A stretch of 64,000 nucleotides of DNA from DASRDB01 sp035652815 (GCA_035652815.1 DASRDB010000022.1:310001-374000); one strand, 5' to 3'. Positions 1 through 8,911 are shown, counted from the first letter of the stretch. Numbers and translations are program-made. Notes: generated by a model from the sequence alone, not told the origin.

Positions 1-1
1 A

Positions 2-133
2 CTATGCGGTGAACTTCATAGCCGCCGATACTTGCTTACGCCTGGCGTCACCGGCGGGCCTCTTCCTCTAGACCTGGATGATGGGCTATGTGTGGTAGAG
101 GATGACATACTTTGTAACGCCAGCTATAAATGA
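2..133 (+). other. Open frame at window edge, possible 3' end of an upstream gene
   Basis: Frame 2 is open from the window edge to a TGA at 131-133, giving 43 codons with no start needed because the gene could begin outside the window. The translated tail (ending CNASYK) matches no family I recognise. The other two plus frames close early (positions 10-12 and 67-69). The stretch could be the C-terminus of a gene cotranscribed with efp, or noncoding leader DNA. Confidence 0.2.
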
Positions 134-172
134 TTGTCGTGAAATTTTTTGTGAAGAAAGGAGTTGACTCCA

Positions 173-745
173 TTGGGTGCGACAACAACAGCAGATTTTT
201 ATAATGGCATGGTCATTCGATACAACGGTGAACTCTATACAGTAACAGAGTTCCACCACGTGAGTCCAGGTAACTGGCGTGCGTTTGTACGTGCTAATCT
301 GAAGAATTTACGCACCGGGCGCGTCATCGAGCAGCGTTTTCGCGCAGGTGAAGAGGTGGACGCGGTGCGTGTTGAACACCAGAACTGGCAGTTCCTCTAC
401 GTCGATGGAGACGATTACGTTTTTATGAACACCGAAACGTTCGATCAGCAGCCCATTCCCAAGTCCATGTTGGGCGATGCGGTTCGCTTTATCAAAGAAC
501 AAGATGTGGTTGAGTTGCTGGTCGATAGCGATACCGACACCATCGTCTCCATCGAGTTGCCAAACTTCGTGGAACTCGTGGTTGAGAGCGCCGAGCCAGG
601 TGTGCGTGGCGATACAGCAAACAACGTCACCAAGCCCGCCACCCTGGAAACCGGAGCGGTCATTAACGTTCCCCTCTTCGTGAATCCTGGCGATAAGATT
701 CGTGTAGATACACGCACAGGCCAATACGTTTCCCGCGTGAAATAA
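173..745 (+). CDS. efp: Elongation factor P
   Basis: Cytoplasmic translation factor that enters the ribosomal E/P site and rescues stalling at consecutive prolines. The 190-residue length and three-domain layout (KOW-like N-terminal domain, then two OB domains, ending DTRTGQYVSRVK) are typical. TTG at 173 is preferred because AAAGGAG (157-163) lies 9 nt upstream; the TTG at 164 directly abuts that Shine-Dalgarno and is unlikely. The domain I loop reads SPGNWRAF, so the tip residue aligned with the usual modified Lys is Asn34, followed by Trp35 and Arg36. Canonical EpmA/EpmB lysylation, or EarP rhamnosylation at that position, is therefore not expected. The family call is secure. Confidence 0.97.
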   Translation: MGATTTADFYNGMVIRYNGELYTVTEFHHVSPGNWRAFVRANLKNLRTGRVIEQRFRAGEEVDAVRVEHQNWQFLYVDGDDYVFMNTETFDQQPIPKSMLGDAVRFIKEQDVVELLVDSDTDTIVSIELPNFVELVVESAEPGVRGDTANNVTKPATLETGAVINVPLFVNPGDKIRVDTRTGQYVSRVK

Positions 746-755
746 CCTGCTTCCG

Positions 756-934
756 GGGCGCACAGATGAATGTTGACAACATACGGGAAGCTATTCGCCC
801 TCATGTCATCCTGAGCGCAGCGAAGGATCTCCGGTGGTGACAGGCGATTTGCTCGGCACGCAGATCCTTCGCTGCGCTCAGGATGACAGGCCTGGATGTT
901 TTCTCTTTCTTGGTTAAAATCCATCTGTGCGCCC
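756..934. repeat. REP-like palindrome, copy 1, with an outer inverted repeat
   Basis: A perfect 27-bp inverted repeat (804-830 and 862-888, 31-nt loop) carries the core CATCCTGAGCGCAGCGAAGG. It is enclosed by a second, 13-bp perfect inverted repeat (756-768 and 922-934, GGGCGCACAGATG). The unit fills the gap between the convergent ends of efp and dgkA and could act as a bidirectional transcription stop. The same core occurs at 14466-14551 and 50572-50658. Confidence 0.85.
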
Positions 935-967
935 TGAATATTTATTCTCCAGTGATTTTCTCGCCAT

Positions 968-1372
968 TTAAAGATGCAGTAATGCCCACAGGTGCGGCAC
1001 ATAGACAAACAGGGCAATGATAATAGCGAGAAAAGCGCTTAATAATACCGCGCCTGCCGCCACGTCCTTTGCGATCTTGGCAAGTGGGTGATATTCCGGC
1101 GAGGCCAGATCTACGCACAGTTCGATCACGGTATTAAACATTTCCGCCATCATGACCCCGGCAATAGCGACGAAGACGAGCGCGAATTCAAAGGTGGAAA
1201 TGTGAAGAAGAATGCCCAGCAGAAGAGCAAGCAGCGCCAGCCCAAGGTGTACCCGCATATTGATCTGCGTGCGGAATGCATACCAGAGGCCGCTGAAGGC
1301 AAAGCCAAAACCGGCAATAAACTTAGCTAACTTGCTTTTGGGAACTTCGCGTGGAGAGGGTACTTCGTTCAT
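968..1372 (-). CDS. dgkA: Diacylglycerol/undecaprenol kinase family protein
   Basis: Small integral membrane kinase that phosphorylates diacylglycerol or undecaprenol and so recycles lipid carriers for wall synthesis. The 134 residues contain three hydrophobic helices and the family signature EMFNTVIELCVDL followed by AKIAKDVAAGAVLL, which supplies the acidic and Lys/Asp active-site residues. A short polar N-terminal tail (about 15 residues) precedes the core. The ATG overlaps the ybeY stop by 4 nt (ATGA), so the two are translationally coupled. A ybeY-dgkA order is common in Gram-positive bacteria. Whether the substrate is undecaprenol or diacylglycerol cannot be told from sequence. Confidence 0.92.
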   Translation of the reverse strand: MNEVPSPREVPKSKLAKFIAGFGFAFSGLWYAFRTQINMRVHLGLALLALLLGILLHISTFEFALVFVAIAGVMMAEMFNTVIELCVDLASPEYHPLAKIAKDVAAGAVLLSAFLAIIIALFVYVPHLWALLHL

Positions 1373-1926
1373 GACTTTTGCCCTAAAGCATGCATAACTG
1401 TTTCTTGCAGGTGTACCATCGCTTGATATCCCGCCTCAGTCTGGTCATCGTAGCCCACCAGGTGTAATACGCCGTGAGAGAGCAAGTAAAGAAATTCATA
1501 CGTTGCGCTATGGCCTGCCTGCTCGGCCTGCCTTTGCACAGTTGGCCATGAGATGACGATGTCGCCAAGATTAACCGGCATGCCTGGCGGAGTCACGAAT
1601 GCAGGCAAAGCTTCATCACCCGCGCCTGAAGTTTCCTGCCAGAGTTGATCCGCAGGAGCATCTATCAATGGCGCGTCGAGCAGGGGAAATGAGAGGACAT
1701 CGGTTGGTTTGTCCTGCTGGCGGTACTGCCTGTTTAAAGTCTGTATCTCTTCGTCATCCATGATGATGAGCGAGAGCGAGACGTGCCGGAATACCGAAAT
1801 TTCTTGAAGCGTGTATCTGATGACCTGTTCGGGTAATGCTGAAGCGAGTAGCCGCTGGAGTGTTTGATCGCTTTCAGCATCCTTGTAGGGGATGGATATT
1901 TCTATATCGATGTTGTTTTGCTGCAT
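1369..1926 (-). CDS. ybeY: rRNA maturation endoribonuclease YbeY
   Basis: Zinc-dependent endoribonuclease involved in 16S rRNA 3'-end maturation and ribosome quality control. The 185 residues include the conserved TDVLSFP segment and the metal motif HGVLHLVGYDD. His151 and His155 are present, but the third ligand, normally His in HGxLHLxGYDH, is Asp161. A loop of about 35 residues separates LSFP from the NLGDIVIS strand, longer than in compact homologues. The gene lies upstream of dgkA with a 4-nt overlap and downstream of a terminator (1952-2019) that separates it from the preceding minus-strand gene. Confidence 0.93.
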   Translation of the reverse strand: MQQNNIDIEISIPYKDAESDQTLQRLLASALPEQVIRYTLQEISVFRHVSLSLIIMDDEEIQTLNRQYRQQDKPTDVLSFPLLDAPLIDAPADQLWQETSGAGDEALPAFVTPPGMPVNLGDIVISWPTVQRQAEQAGHSATYEFLYLLSHGVLHLVGYDDQTEAGYQAMVHLQETVMHALGQKS

Positions 1927-1951
1927 AGTAAGATACCTCGATGAAAATAGG

Positions 1952-2019
1952 TGAGAAACAAGAAAGCCTCCACCGGTGGCATAGACTCATTACTTCATTC
2001 TATACCACCGGTGGAGGCT
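1952..2019 (-). terminator. Rho-independent terminator after the flippase-like gene
   Basis: A perfect 15-bp inverted repeat (1965-1979 and 2005-2019, AGCCTCCACCGGTGG) is followed on the minus strand by the T-rich run TTTCTTGTTTC. It lies 12 nt past the stop of the minus-strand gene at 2032. It separates the polysaccharide operon from ybeY. Confidence 0.8.
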
Positions 2020-2031
2020 AAAAGACGATGT

Positions 2032-3198
2032 TCAGACGCTTTTTACTGGCTTCGCTGCCTGCTTGCCAATGGCAAACATAAAGACGATGAAGCCGATTAC
2101 CAAAATGCTGAACAGGCTGATTGTGCGATCTATCAATATGGCCGCAGCGGCAACATTCGTTGAATGCGGGGCGAACAGCGCAATCATCGCAAGCATACCA
2201 CCTTCGACCAGTCCGATGCCGCCGCCAGTGAAGGGAACAACCGTCAGCAGCGCCTCGCCAAGCGCGATAAACAGGGCAGCCGCGACGATATGCAGCATGC
2301 TGCCACCGATCAAATGGAAAGCCAGCGCAACCATGAAAAAACGCAGCGATTCGCAGGCCCACACACCGACCGTTAAGCCGGTCAGGGTTGGCACGTGGCG
2401 GAACGAACGCAGGGTACCTTCCTGGAAATGTATGTAGTGAGCGCGGAAGCGTTCCGGAATCAGGCGGGCAATTTTTGAGGGGAACATGCGCAGGATAACC
2501 AGCCCGATGATTCCGGCGAATACCGCTCCCATCGTAATTTCCAGGCCGAGCCGCAGTTGTGGGGGCATATTCTCATGCAGGCTGATGATAACCGCCGGAA
2601 TGAAAAGCAGCAGTAACACGATCAGGTCTAACAGGCGCTCGGCCAGTACGGTGCCGAACGTTCGAGAGGTCGGCAGTCCGCTTTCCTGGCGCAGCAGGTA
2701 GGCGCGATAGAGATCGCCGAGCTTGGCCGGGACGATGACATTGGCGAACCAGGAGATATAAATGATCTCCAACAGTTTCAGGAAGCGCGGCAGGTGAACT
2801 CCTTGCTCTTTCGTATAACCCACATTTCGCAGCAGCAAGCGCCAGCGCAAGGTGCGAATAGGGAACGAAAGATAATAGATGACAAACGCGGCCAGCACAA
2901 ATACGATATTGGCTGTACGAATCGCCGCCCAGGTATCATGAATATTGATATTGGATTTTTGTGCGAAATAGACAAGCGCGACGATCACAACGACCAAGGG
3001 TAGAATGGTGCGCCAGTTCAGCAGGCGTTTGCCTATGGAAAGTTGTTCGCGCGTTATTTCAGGCTCACTGGCCGTTTCTTGCTGCAATAATTCAGCTTGT
3101 TTTTCTTCGATGATGTCAGGTTGAATTTCGGTATCTATAGGTGTTGTGTCAATGGAAGCACTACTTGTATTTTGCGTAATCAACTGATTCCTCCGCAT
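2032..3198 (-). CDS. Flippase-like membrane protein (UPF0104, LPG synthase TM family)
   Basis: Integral membrane protein of 388 residues related to the transmembrane part of lysylphosphatidylglycerol synthase and to YbhN/AglD-type proteins. A hydrophilic Glu-rich N-terminal tail (about 65 residues) precedes roughly eight hydrophobic helices. Typical features include the FPIRTLRWRLLLR loop, the helix start SWFANVIVPAKLGDLYRAYLL, and the late GGGIGLVEGGMLAM motif. Its start lies inside the end of the O-antigen ligase gene (38-nt overlap), so it is the last gene of that operon. The context suggests a role in lipid-linked sugar handling; the exact substrate is unknown. A paralogue is encoded at 29406-30455. 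Confidence 0.85.
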   Translation of the reverse strand: MRRNQLITQNTSSASIDTTPIDTEIQPDIIEEKQAELLQQETASEPEITREQLSIGKRLLNWRTILPLVVVIVALVYFAQKSNINIHDTWAAIRTANIVFVLAAFVIYYLSFPIRTLRWRLLLRNVGYTKEQGVHLPRFLKLLEIIYISWFANVIVPAKLGDLYRAYLLRQESGLPTSRTFGTVLAERLLDLIVLLLLFIPAVIISLHENMPPQLRLGLEITMGAVFAGIIGLVILRMFPSKIARLIPERFRAHYIHFQEGTLRSFRHVPTLTGLTVGVWACESLRFFMVALAFHLIGGSMLHIVAAALFIALGEALLTVVPFTGGGIGLVEGGMLAMIALFAPHSTNVAAAAILIDRTISLFSILVIGFIVFMFAIGKQAAKPVKSV

Positions 3199-4816
3199 TA
3201 CGAATGTCTCTCTTTGGCGTCACTCTCTCTAGACGGATAAGAACGATAATGAGTAACGCCATAAGATTTGGAATACTATGTACATACATATCATCTACCA
3301 GGTTATGGGCGCTGAGTGTAATGAGCGCAGCCAGCAGGCCAATAGCCAGCGCTCGATCATTGGTGAGCATGCCAATTGTCTCCAGCGCTGCTGGTTGCCG
3401 GTAGTAACGAATCAGCTTTGCTGGCTGAAGCATCAACCGGATTTTATTGCGGGTGCCAATTGGTGGCTCTTTCTGTTCCCTCGGTGGAAGCTTTTGCTCC
3501 TTTGCTTGCCGCAATTTCTTGCTGATGCCGTGAAGCGCTGCGCCTCCGGCGAAGAAGATTGCCAGCAGGAAGAGGAGATAAGCGGCCAGCCCGATACCCC
3601 CGGTTTCCGCTGCGAAATTGATGTAGATATTGTGGGCGTGGCCGAGCGGGTCGAGAAAGTTGGCGATATGATAGGGTGGATAGGCATCAGGATAGTTTCC
3701 GATGCCTACGCCAAATATGGGGTGAGCGAAAAACATATGCAGCCCGGCCAGCCAGTGCGCCAGTCGCTCCGCCGTCGAAAAATCCTGCGTATTTGGGTCG
3801 AGCAGCGAGATTTGAGCAAGGCCGAGAAATTTCAGAAACGGCGTGAAGAGATAGGCCGGTATCCAGCCGAGTAACAATGCTTCGACGAAGGCCAGCAGCG
3901 CGAGCAGCACCACGCGCAAGAATACCCGGATTTGCGGAAAGCCTGCCAGCACAATAAAGGTTAACGCGGCAATAAGCGCGATTTCCCCACCTCGCGATTG
4001 CGAGAGCAGTTCTGCGCCGAGCAGGATTGCCGCCGCGCAACCTGCAAGTACCCGTGTTAGCCAATCTCGCCCTAAGAACGTCAGAGCGAGAGTGATGCTG
4101 AGCGGCAGATTGATATAGCCCGCGTAGGGGTTGGGCTGATCGAAAGTACCGTAAACGCGCAGTGAGGCAGCGCGAATAAAAGATTGCGGTCCCAGGTTGA
4201 GCGAGTATTGTAAATACCCGAAAATGGCTTGCGTAATCCCGGCACTACAGCCCAGAGCGATGATGAGCCAGATTTGCCGCCTTGTGCGTATATACTGGCT
4301 GCCCAGCAAGACGATCACCAGAACTTCCAGCCACTTACTGATCTCTTTCAGGCTGTCTTTGACGTTGATGGCAACCTTTATTGAAAGAATCATACACACC
4401 AGGAAAATAAGCATTGCAAGAATCAGGTAAACCGGAACATCGAATTTTTCTCGTTGCCCGAAATATGCTGGAAATGTAACATGTACGAGCCAGACCAGGG
4501 CCAGAATCAGGACGAGAATATCCGCGCTGTTGACCCGCAGAGGGCCAATATCGATATAGTCAAGCGACCCCCAGGGAACGCACCAGGGCAGCAGGTAAAG
4601 CACAATCTGGGGCCGCAAAATGGCCCAGACCAGGATCGCTAGATAGACAGGCAGGCGAATATTCCAGGGAAGCGGCGGTACGAGAAAGAGAAACAGGAGT
4701 ACGCACGTACCGATGACTCCTGCGATGTTTGGCAGGGTAAGAGACGTGTGAACTCCTGTCCAGATTTTATTGATCCATGAATCGCGGCGTATTTCGCCGA
4801 CGCCGGGATTATGCAT
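3161..4816 (-). CDS. O-antigen ligase/polymerase family protein (Wzy_C)
   Basis: Polytopic membrane protein of 551 residues with about twelve hydrophobic helices. The Wzy_C core lies near residues 340-420: GVGIGNYPDAYP, then GHAHNIYINFAAETGGIGL, the large periplasmic loop with the catalytic His region shared by WaaL ligases and Wzy polymerases. It probably joins or polymerises lipid-linked glycans at the cell surface. It follows a sugar-nucleotide decarboxylase-like gene by 16 nt and overlaps a flippase-like gene downstream, forming a three-gene glycan unit. Ligase and polymerase cannot be separated on sequence. Confidence 0.88.
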   Translation of the reverse strand: MHNPGVGEIRRDSWINKIWTGVHTSLTLPNIAGVIGTCVLLFLFLVPPLPWNIRLPVYLAILVWAILRPQIVLYLLPWCVPWGSLDYIDIGPLRVNSADILVLILALVWLVHVTFPAYFGQREKFDVPVYLILAMLIFLVCMILSIKVAINVKDSLKEISKWLEVLVIVLLGSQYIRTRRQIWLIIALGCSAGITQAIFGYLQYSLNLGPQSFIRAASLRVYGTFDQPNPYAGYINLPLSITLALTFLGRDWLTRVLAGCAAAILLGAELLSQSRGGEIALIAALTFIVLAGFPQIRVFLRVVLLALLAFVEALLLGWIPAYLFTPFLKFLGLAQISLLDPNTQDFSTAERLAHWLAGLHMFFAHPIFGVGIGNYPDAYPPYHIANFLDPLGHAHNIYINFAAETGGIGLAAYLLFLLAIFFAGGAALHGISKKLRQAKEQKLPPREQKEPPIGTRNKIRLMLQPAKLIRYYRQPAALETIGMLTNDRALAIGLLAALITLSAHNLVDDMYVHSIPNLMALLIIVLIRLERVTPKRDIRNAEESVDYAKYK

Positions 4817-4832
4817 GTCTCTGCGGTTTCCC

Positions 4833-5783
4833 TTATCGCACGCTTGAGAGCTGGTTCAACTCGTGACTGAACCACTCAATAGTTTTCCGCAAGCCTTCTT
4901 CTTTGCTGACACGCGGCTGCCAGCCCAGCAAACGTTGCGCTTTGCTAATATCGGGTCGGCGGCGTTCTGGATCATCGACGCGGCTCGGCTCGAATACTAT
5001 GGGCGAGGAAGCATTGCATAATTGAATGATAGTTTGCGCATATTCCAGTACCGTATGTTCATCAGTACTGCCCAGGTTGATGACTTCTCCCGCCGTATGG
5101 GGCTGAAACATGGCGCGCACAAGCCCCTCGACGAGGTCGCTCACGTAACAAATGCTGCGCGTGAAGCGGCCATCGCCGTAAATGGTGAGCGGTTTATTTT
5201 GCAGCGCCATCGTAATGAAGTTGGGAATCATGCGCCCATCGTTCATCTGGCTGTTTGGGCCGTAGGTATTGAAAATGCGGACGATGCGAGCATTGAGTTG
5301 ATATTGGCGATGAAACTCCATCGTCCACGTTTCACCAAGACGCTTGCTTTCGTCATAGCAGGCGCGAGGGCCAACCGGATTGACATTGCCCCAGTAGTCC
5401 TCGCGCTGGGGATGTACCAGCGGGTCGCCGTATGCCTCAGAGGTCGAGGAGAACAAGAACATGGCGTTTTGCTTGCGTGCCTGCTCAAGCATCTGGTACG
5501 TTCCCTGGCTGTTGACCAGAATCGTTTCTACCGGATGCTCCATGTATCCAACCGGGCTGGCGGGACTTGCCAGGTGGAAAATAGCATCAGCTTCAAACGA
5601 GAATGGCCTGGTGATATCTTGCAAAAGGAAAGTGAAATTTGGATGATTGCGCAATGCCTCTATATTTCGTTCTGTGCCCGTAAGCAAATTATCCACACAT
5701 AACACGCTGTGCCCCTCTTCGAGCAATCGGACGCACAGGTGGGAGCCAATAAATCCTGCCCCTCCGGTCACAACTATTTTCAA
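4833..5783 (-). CDS. NAD-dependent epimerase/dehydratase, UDP-glucuronate decarboxylase-like
   Basis: Soluble SDR-family enzyme of 316 residues making an activated sugar. The Rossmann motif GGAGFIGSH is at residues 7-15, followed by the HLASPASPVGY segment typical of UDP-xylose synthases, the SST catalytic region, and YDESK with Tyr143 and Lys147. NPVGPRACYDESKR closely follows the UXS signature, so the product is probably UDP-xylose, though other epimerases of this branch cannot be excluded. The start is TTG at 5783, with GGAGG 9 nt upstream. It heads the operon that continues into the O-antigen ligase and flippase-like genes. Confidence 0.88.
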   Translation of the reverse strand: MKIVVTGGAGFIGSHLCVRLLEEGHSVLCVDNLLTGTERNIEALRNHPNFTFLLQDITRPFSFEADAIFHLASPASPVGYMEHPVETILVNSQGTYQMLEQARKQNAMFLFSSTSEAYGDPLVHPQREDYWGNVNPVGPRACYDESKRLGETWTMEFHRQYQLNARIVRIFNTYGPNSQMNDGRMIPNFITMALQNKPLTIYGDGRFTRSICYVSDLVEGLVRAMFQPHTAGEVINLGSTDEHTVLEYAQTIIQLCNASSPIVFEPSRVDDPERRRPDISKAQRLLGWQPRVSKEEGLRKTIEWFSHELNQLSSVR

Positions 5784-5923
5784 TGAAGTTATCCTCCAAA
5801 AATATGTGTATACTTACTTGCGAGACGATTCGTTAGCCTGTAGGTAACGACTCTGGGATACTTAGCCCTGCGCGGCGACAACATCTCACACATATTAAGA
5901 CGAAAACAGCGAGGTATTGTTTC

Positions 5924-6916
5924 ATGGCGCTTATTCTTACACGTACTGCTATTCAGCAATGTATTACTATGCGGGAAGCCATCGATGCTATGCGTCTGGC
6001 GTTCGGCTCTTTGCAGGCAGGTTCCGCTCATTCTCCTCAGCGACTCTCTGTGCAGCTTGAAGAGCAGGGCGTAGCGCTTTTGATGCCTTCATTATTACAA
6101 ACGCCCAAAGAGCATGCATTTAGCTTGAAACTTGTCACAGTTATACCACAAAATCCTACACGCGGCTATCCTCGCATCCTGGCTACTTTGATGCTCCTTG
6201 ATGCCACAACAGGTAAGACGCTGGCCGTACTTGAGGGCGGTTGGCTCACGACCTTACGTACCGGAGCAGCATCAGGACTGGCAACCGAACTGCTTGCTAA
6301 GCCTGATGCAAATGTGCTGGCCCTCTTTGGCGCGGGCACGCAGGCTCCCATGCAGGCGCTGGCAATTCACACAGTGCGACCTTTACAAGAGGTTCGCGTC
6401 TTCAACCGAAACGCCCAACATTTTCAACAGCTTGTAACGCAACTGCAATCTCTGCTCGGCACTGCCTGCCCACCTATCTTGCATGTCTCGTCACCAACAG
6501 AGGCGCTACGAGGGGCTTCGCTTGTAGCTTGCGCGACGGTCGCGACATCGCCCCTCTTTTCCTGGCAAGATATAGCGCCTGGGACGCATATTAACGCGAT
6601 TGGTGCGTTTACTCCTGAGATGTGTGAAGTCGATCCAGCGACGCTGGCCCATTCTCGCATTGTTGTAGATCAACGTGAGGCTGCTCTAAGCGAGGCGGGC
6701 GATCTATTGCAGGCGCTTGCTGCTTCCGCCATAGGTGGCCCAGAAACATGGAGCGAACTGGGTGAAGTGGTGAACGGCCTGCGTCCAGGTCGCCAATCTG
6801 CTGAAGAAGTGACCTGCTTTAAATCGGTCGGCCATGCTGTACAGGATGCGGCTATTGCGTTACGCGTGTATACACGCGCCCGAGAGGCAGGTCTGGGAAT
6901 CGAGGTAGAGATTTAA
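5924..6916 (+). CDS. Ornithine cyclodeaminase/mu-crystallin family protein
   Basis: NAD(P)-dependent enzyme of 330 residues in the family of ornithine cyclodeaminase, alanine dehydrogenase and N-carboxyalkyl-amino-acid dehydrogenases. Visible features are the substrate-side segment LKLVTVIPQNPTRGYP, the LRTGAASGLAT helix, and the Rossmann loop LFGAGTQA (about residues 134-141). The chemistry (cyclodeamination, dehydrogenation or imine reduction) cannot be assigned. It is monocistronic. Its TAA overlaps the stop of the convergent CPBP gene by 4 bp, leaving no room for a separate terminator. Confidence 0.87.
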   Translation: MALILTRTAIQQCITMREAIDAMRLAFGSLQAGSAHSPQRLSVQLEEQGVALLMPSLLQTPKEHAFSLKLVTVIPQNPTRGYPRILATLMLLDATTGKTLAVLEGGWLTTLRTGAASGLATELLAKPDANVLALFGAGTQAPMQALAIHTVRPLQEVRVFNRNAQHFQQLVTQLQSLLGTACPPILHVSSPTEALRGASLVACATVATSPLFSWQDIAPGTHINAIGAFTPEMCEVDPATLAHSRIVVDQREAALSEAGDLLQALAASAIGGPETWSELGEVVNGLRPGRQSAEEVTCFKSVGHAVQDAAIALRVYTRAREAGLGIEVEI

Positions 6917-7590
6917 GCCTGTTTGCGCTTCCAGCGGCGGTACATGATCTCGTCTCCCAGGCTCAAAAAGCCCCAGGTGGTGAAGCCATGCACAATGACG
7001 ACGGCCAGCAATGAGCGTGGTTCGGGCTGGAAAAGATAGAGAAAGCTGAAGACCAGCCCGGCCAGCCCGACGCCCGCTACGCTGCTCCAGCTCCACTTTC
7101 CTAAGCGGTGATACAGCGTATACACGACTGTGCTGATCAGCCAGCCCCAACCAACCCATCCTGTCCACTGGGTGACAGCCGCCAGCAGTAATCCCCTGAA
7201 GAAGAGTTCTTCGACCGGGCCGTTGACCAGCAAATAGAAAAAGCCCTGCAGCGCGTGGTCGCTCAAAGTGGGCCAGCGAAACCAGGGGCCAACGAAAAGC
7301 ATGCGATATGTTGTGGCAAACGCGGCCATCGCTATGCCGAGAACCAGCCCTATAATAAGCTGCTGCAGCCAGTTGTGGAGCGTCAGGCCTAGAAATGATA
7401 GCGGTAGGTGCAAGATAGCGATGTAGAGAAAAGGAATGATGCCAAGCGGCAGAATGCGCATCAACACGTCGGGCCAGAGCCAGCGCCATGTATCGGCAAC
7501 AGTGGAACGCACAATCTTTGTAGAATTGCTTGTAGACACCTTTGAACCTCTTCGAGGCAAAAAAACTTGCTGTGTGCGACTTGCGGGCAT
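6913..7590 (-). CDS. CPBP family intramembrane metalloprotease
   Basis: Polytopic membrane protein of 225 residues of the CAAX protease and bacteriocin-processing (Abi/CPBP) family. Glu127-Glu128 and Arg132 form the EExxxR motif in NGPVEELFFRG, His161 lies in TLYHRLG, and His201 in VVIVHGFTTWG; these are the expected catalytic and metal residues. A short basic N-terminus precedes the first helix. No bacteriocin or prenyl-protein gene is adjacent, so the substrate is unknown. Its stop codon overlaps that of the convergent cyclodeaminase-like gene. Confidence 0.85.
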   Translation of the reverse strand: MPASRTQQVFLPRRGSKVSTSNSTKIVRSTVADTWRWLWPDVLMRILPLGIIPFLYIAILHLPLSFLGLTLHNWLQQLIIGLVLGIAMAAFATTYRMLFVGPWFRWPTLSDHALQGFFYLLVNGPVEELFFRGLLLAAVTQWTGWVGWGWLISTVVYTLYHRLGKWSWSSVAGVGLAGLVFSFLYLFQPEPRSLLAVVIVHGFTTWGFLSLGDEIMYRRWKRKQA

Positions 7591-7685
7591 GCCTGTATCT
7601 ATACTTTCTCTCGTTTGGTTAACTCAGGGTTAACCAGTCTTGAAGTAAGTGTAAACAAGCAAAGCCTTTTTGTCCAGCCAGTATA

Positions 7686-8792
7686 TCACAGCATACCTGC
7701 AATACTCATGGCTTTCACGGGCAGCGCGAAGGAGAAAGTTGATCCGTAGCCCTCTTCACTTGTCACCCATATTTTTCCGCTGTGATGATGAATAATGTCA
7801 GCAGCAAGCGTCAAGCCAATACCCAGACCCGGAAACTGCTGCTGTTTTTTTTCAGGTACCTGGTAAAAACGCTCGAAAATTTTCTGCTGCTGGTTTTTCG
7901 AGATGCCGATGCCGTAATCATGCACATGCACAAGCACCTGCTCGTCCTCTTCGGTGATCGTCACATCGATTTTCGTTGCTCGCGGCGAATATTTGATCGC
8001 ATTAATGAGCAGGTTGGTAAGCGCCTGTCCTAGCCGTTCGCGATCCCCGATAATGGTTTTTCCTGAACTTCCATGTAAATAGATGGTATGTGTCGATGTC
8101 GTCTGCTGGACGTCATTAATAACCTCTTCTATAAGCGGGTCGAACTCAAAAGTACTCTGAGTGAAGACAAGCTGGCCTACTCTCATACGAGAGATATCGA
8201 GTAATTCTTCCACCATGTTGCCCAGCCGTTTCAGTTGCTGGCTCATACGTGTAAGGTATTTCGTAAGATCATGCCGCCCCTCTTCTTCCAGCAACATAGA
8301 CAGAATTTCGGTATACCCCTGAATGCTGGTGATGGGTGTGCGCAATTCATGGCCTGCTATACTGATAAAATCGTCTTTGCGCCGCTCCAGTTCTTTTTGC
8401 TCGGTAATATCATGATGAATCAATACATAACCGAGAACATTTCCCTTGCCATCTTTCACTTCCGATATGGAGACCAGGATATCGAGGTTGGTTCCATCCT
8501 TTCGCCGGTGAAGCGTTTCTCCCTTCCATCTCCCATGATCCTTCACTTGCTGGTGCCAGGCTTTTTTAATGGATCGAGATAAGTCTGGGTGAAATAGATC
8601 CATCGCGTCTTGACCAAGTACCTCCCTGCTTGTCCACCCATAAAGCTTTTCGGCAGCATCATTCCATGAAATGACGCGCCCGTTGATGTCGATGACAATC
8701 AGCGCATCCGATATACTTCTGGCGATGCAGGCAAGAAAAAGAAGCTGTTCTTCATTATTAGAGGCAGACTGCTGAAAATCAAAATCATTCAT
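7686..8792 (-). CDS. PAS-domain sensor histidine kinase
   Basis: Soluble sensor kinase of 368 residues. One PAS domain (about residues 20-130, with the core IDINGRVISWNDAAEKLYGW) is followed by a HisKA dimerisation domain with phosphoacceptor His148 in IAGHELRTPITS. A HATPase_c domain follows, with N box NLLINAIKYSP and G boxes DYGIGI and GLGIGL. No transmembrane segment is seen, so it senses a cytoplasmic signal. ATG at 8792 is preferred over 8831 because GAGAGGGATGG lies about 12 nt upstream. No response regulator is adjacent, so it is an orphan kinase. Confidence 0.92.
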   Translation of the reverse strand: MNDFDFQQSASNNEEQLLFLACIARSISDALIVIDINGRVISWNDAAEKLYGWTSREVLGQDAMDLFHPDLSRSIKKAWHQQVKDHGRWKGETLHRRKDGTNLDILVSISEVKDGKGNVLGYVLIHHDITEQKELERRKDDFISIAGHELRTPITSIQGYTEILSMLLEEEGRHDLTKYLTRMSQQLKRLGNMVEELLDISRMRVGQLVFTQSTFEFDPLIEEVINDVQQTTSTHTIYLHGSSGKTIIGDRERLGQALTNLLINAIKYSPRATKIDVTITEEDEQVLVHVHDYGIGISKNQQQKIFERFYQVPEKKQQQFPGLGIGLTLAADIIHHHSGKIWVTSEEGYGSTFSFALPVKAMSIAGML

Positions 8793-8911
8793 GTGGTCAA
8801 TCCATCCCTCTCTACATACCAAACATACCATAAATAGCTATGTGTTCTTAATGGTAGCATATCACTTCATGTTTTCACACGATAATAGTACCTAAAGTTA
8901 GTTACAATCTT

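Noticed and set aside
445..1017. Minus-strand open frame across efp end and the palindrome
   Set aside because: It is antisense to efp, runs through the REP-like repeat and overlaps dgkA; no family match.
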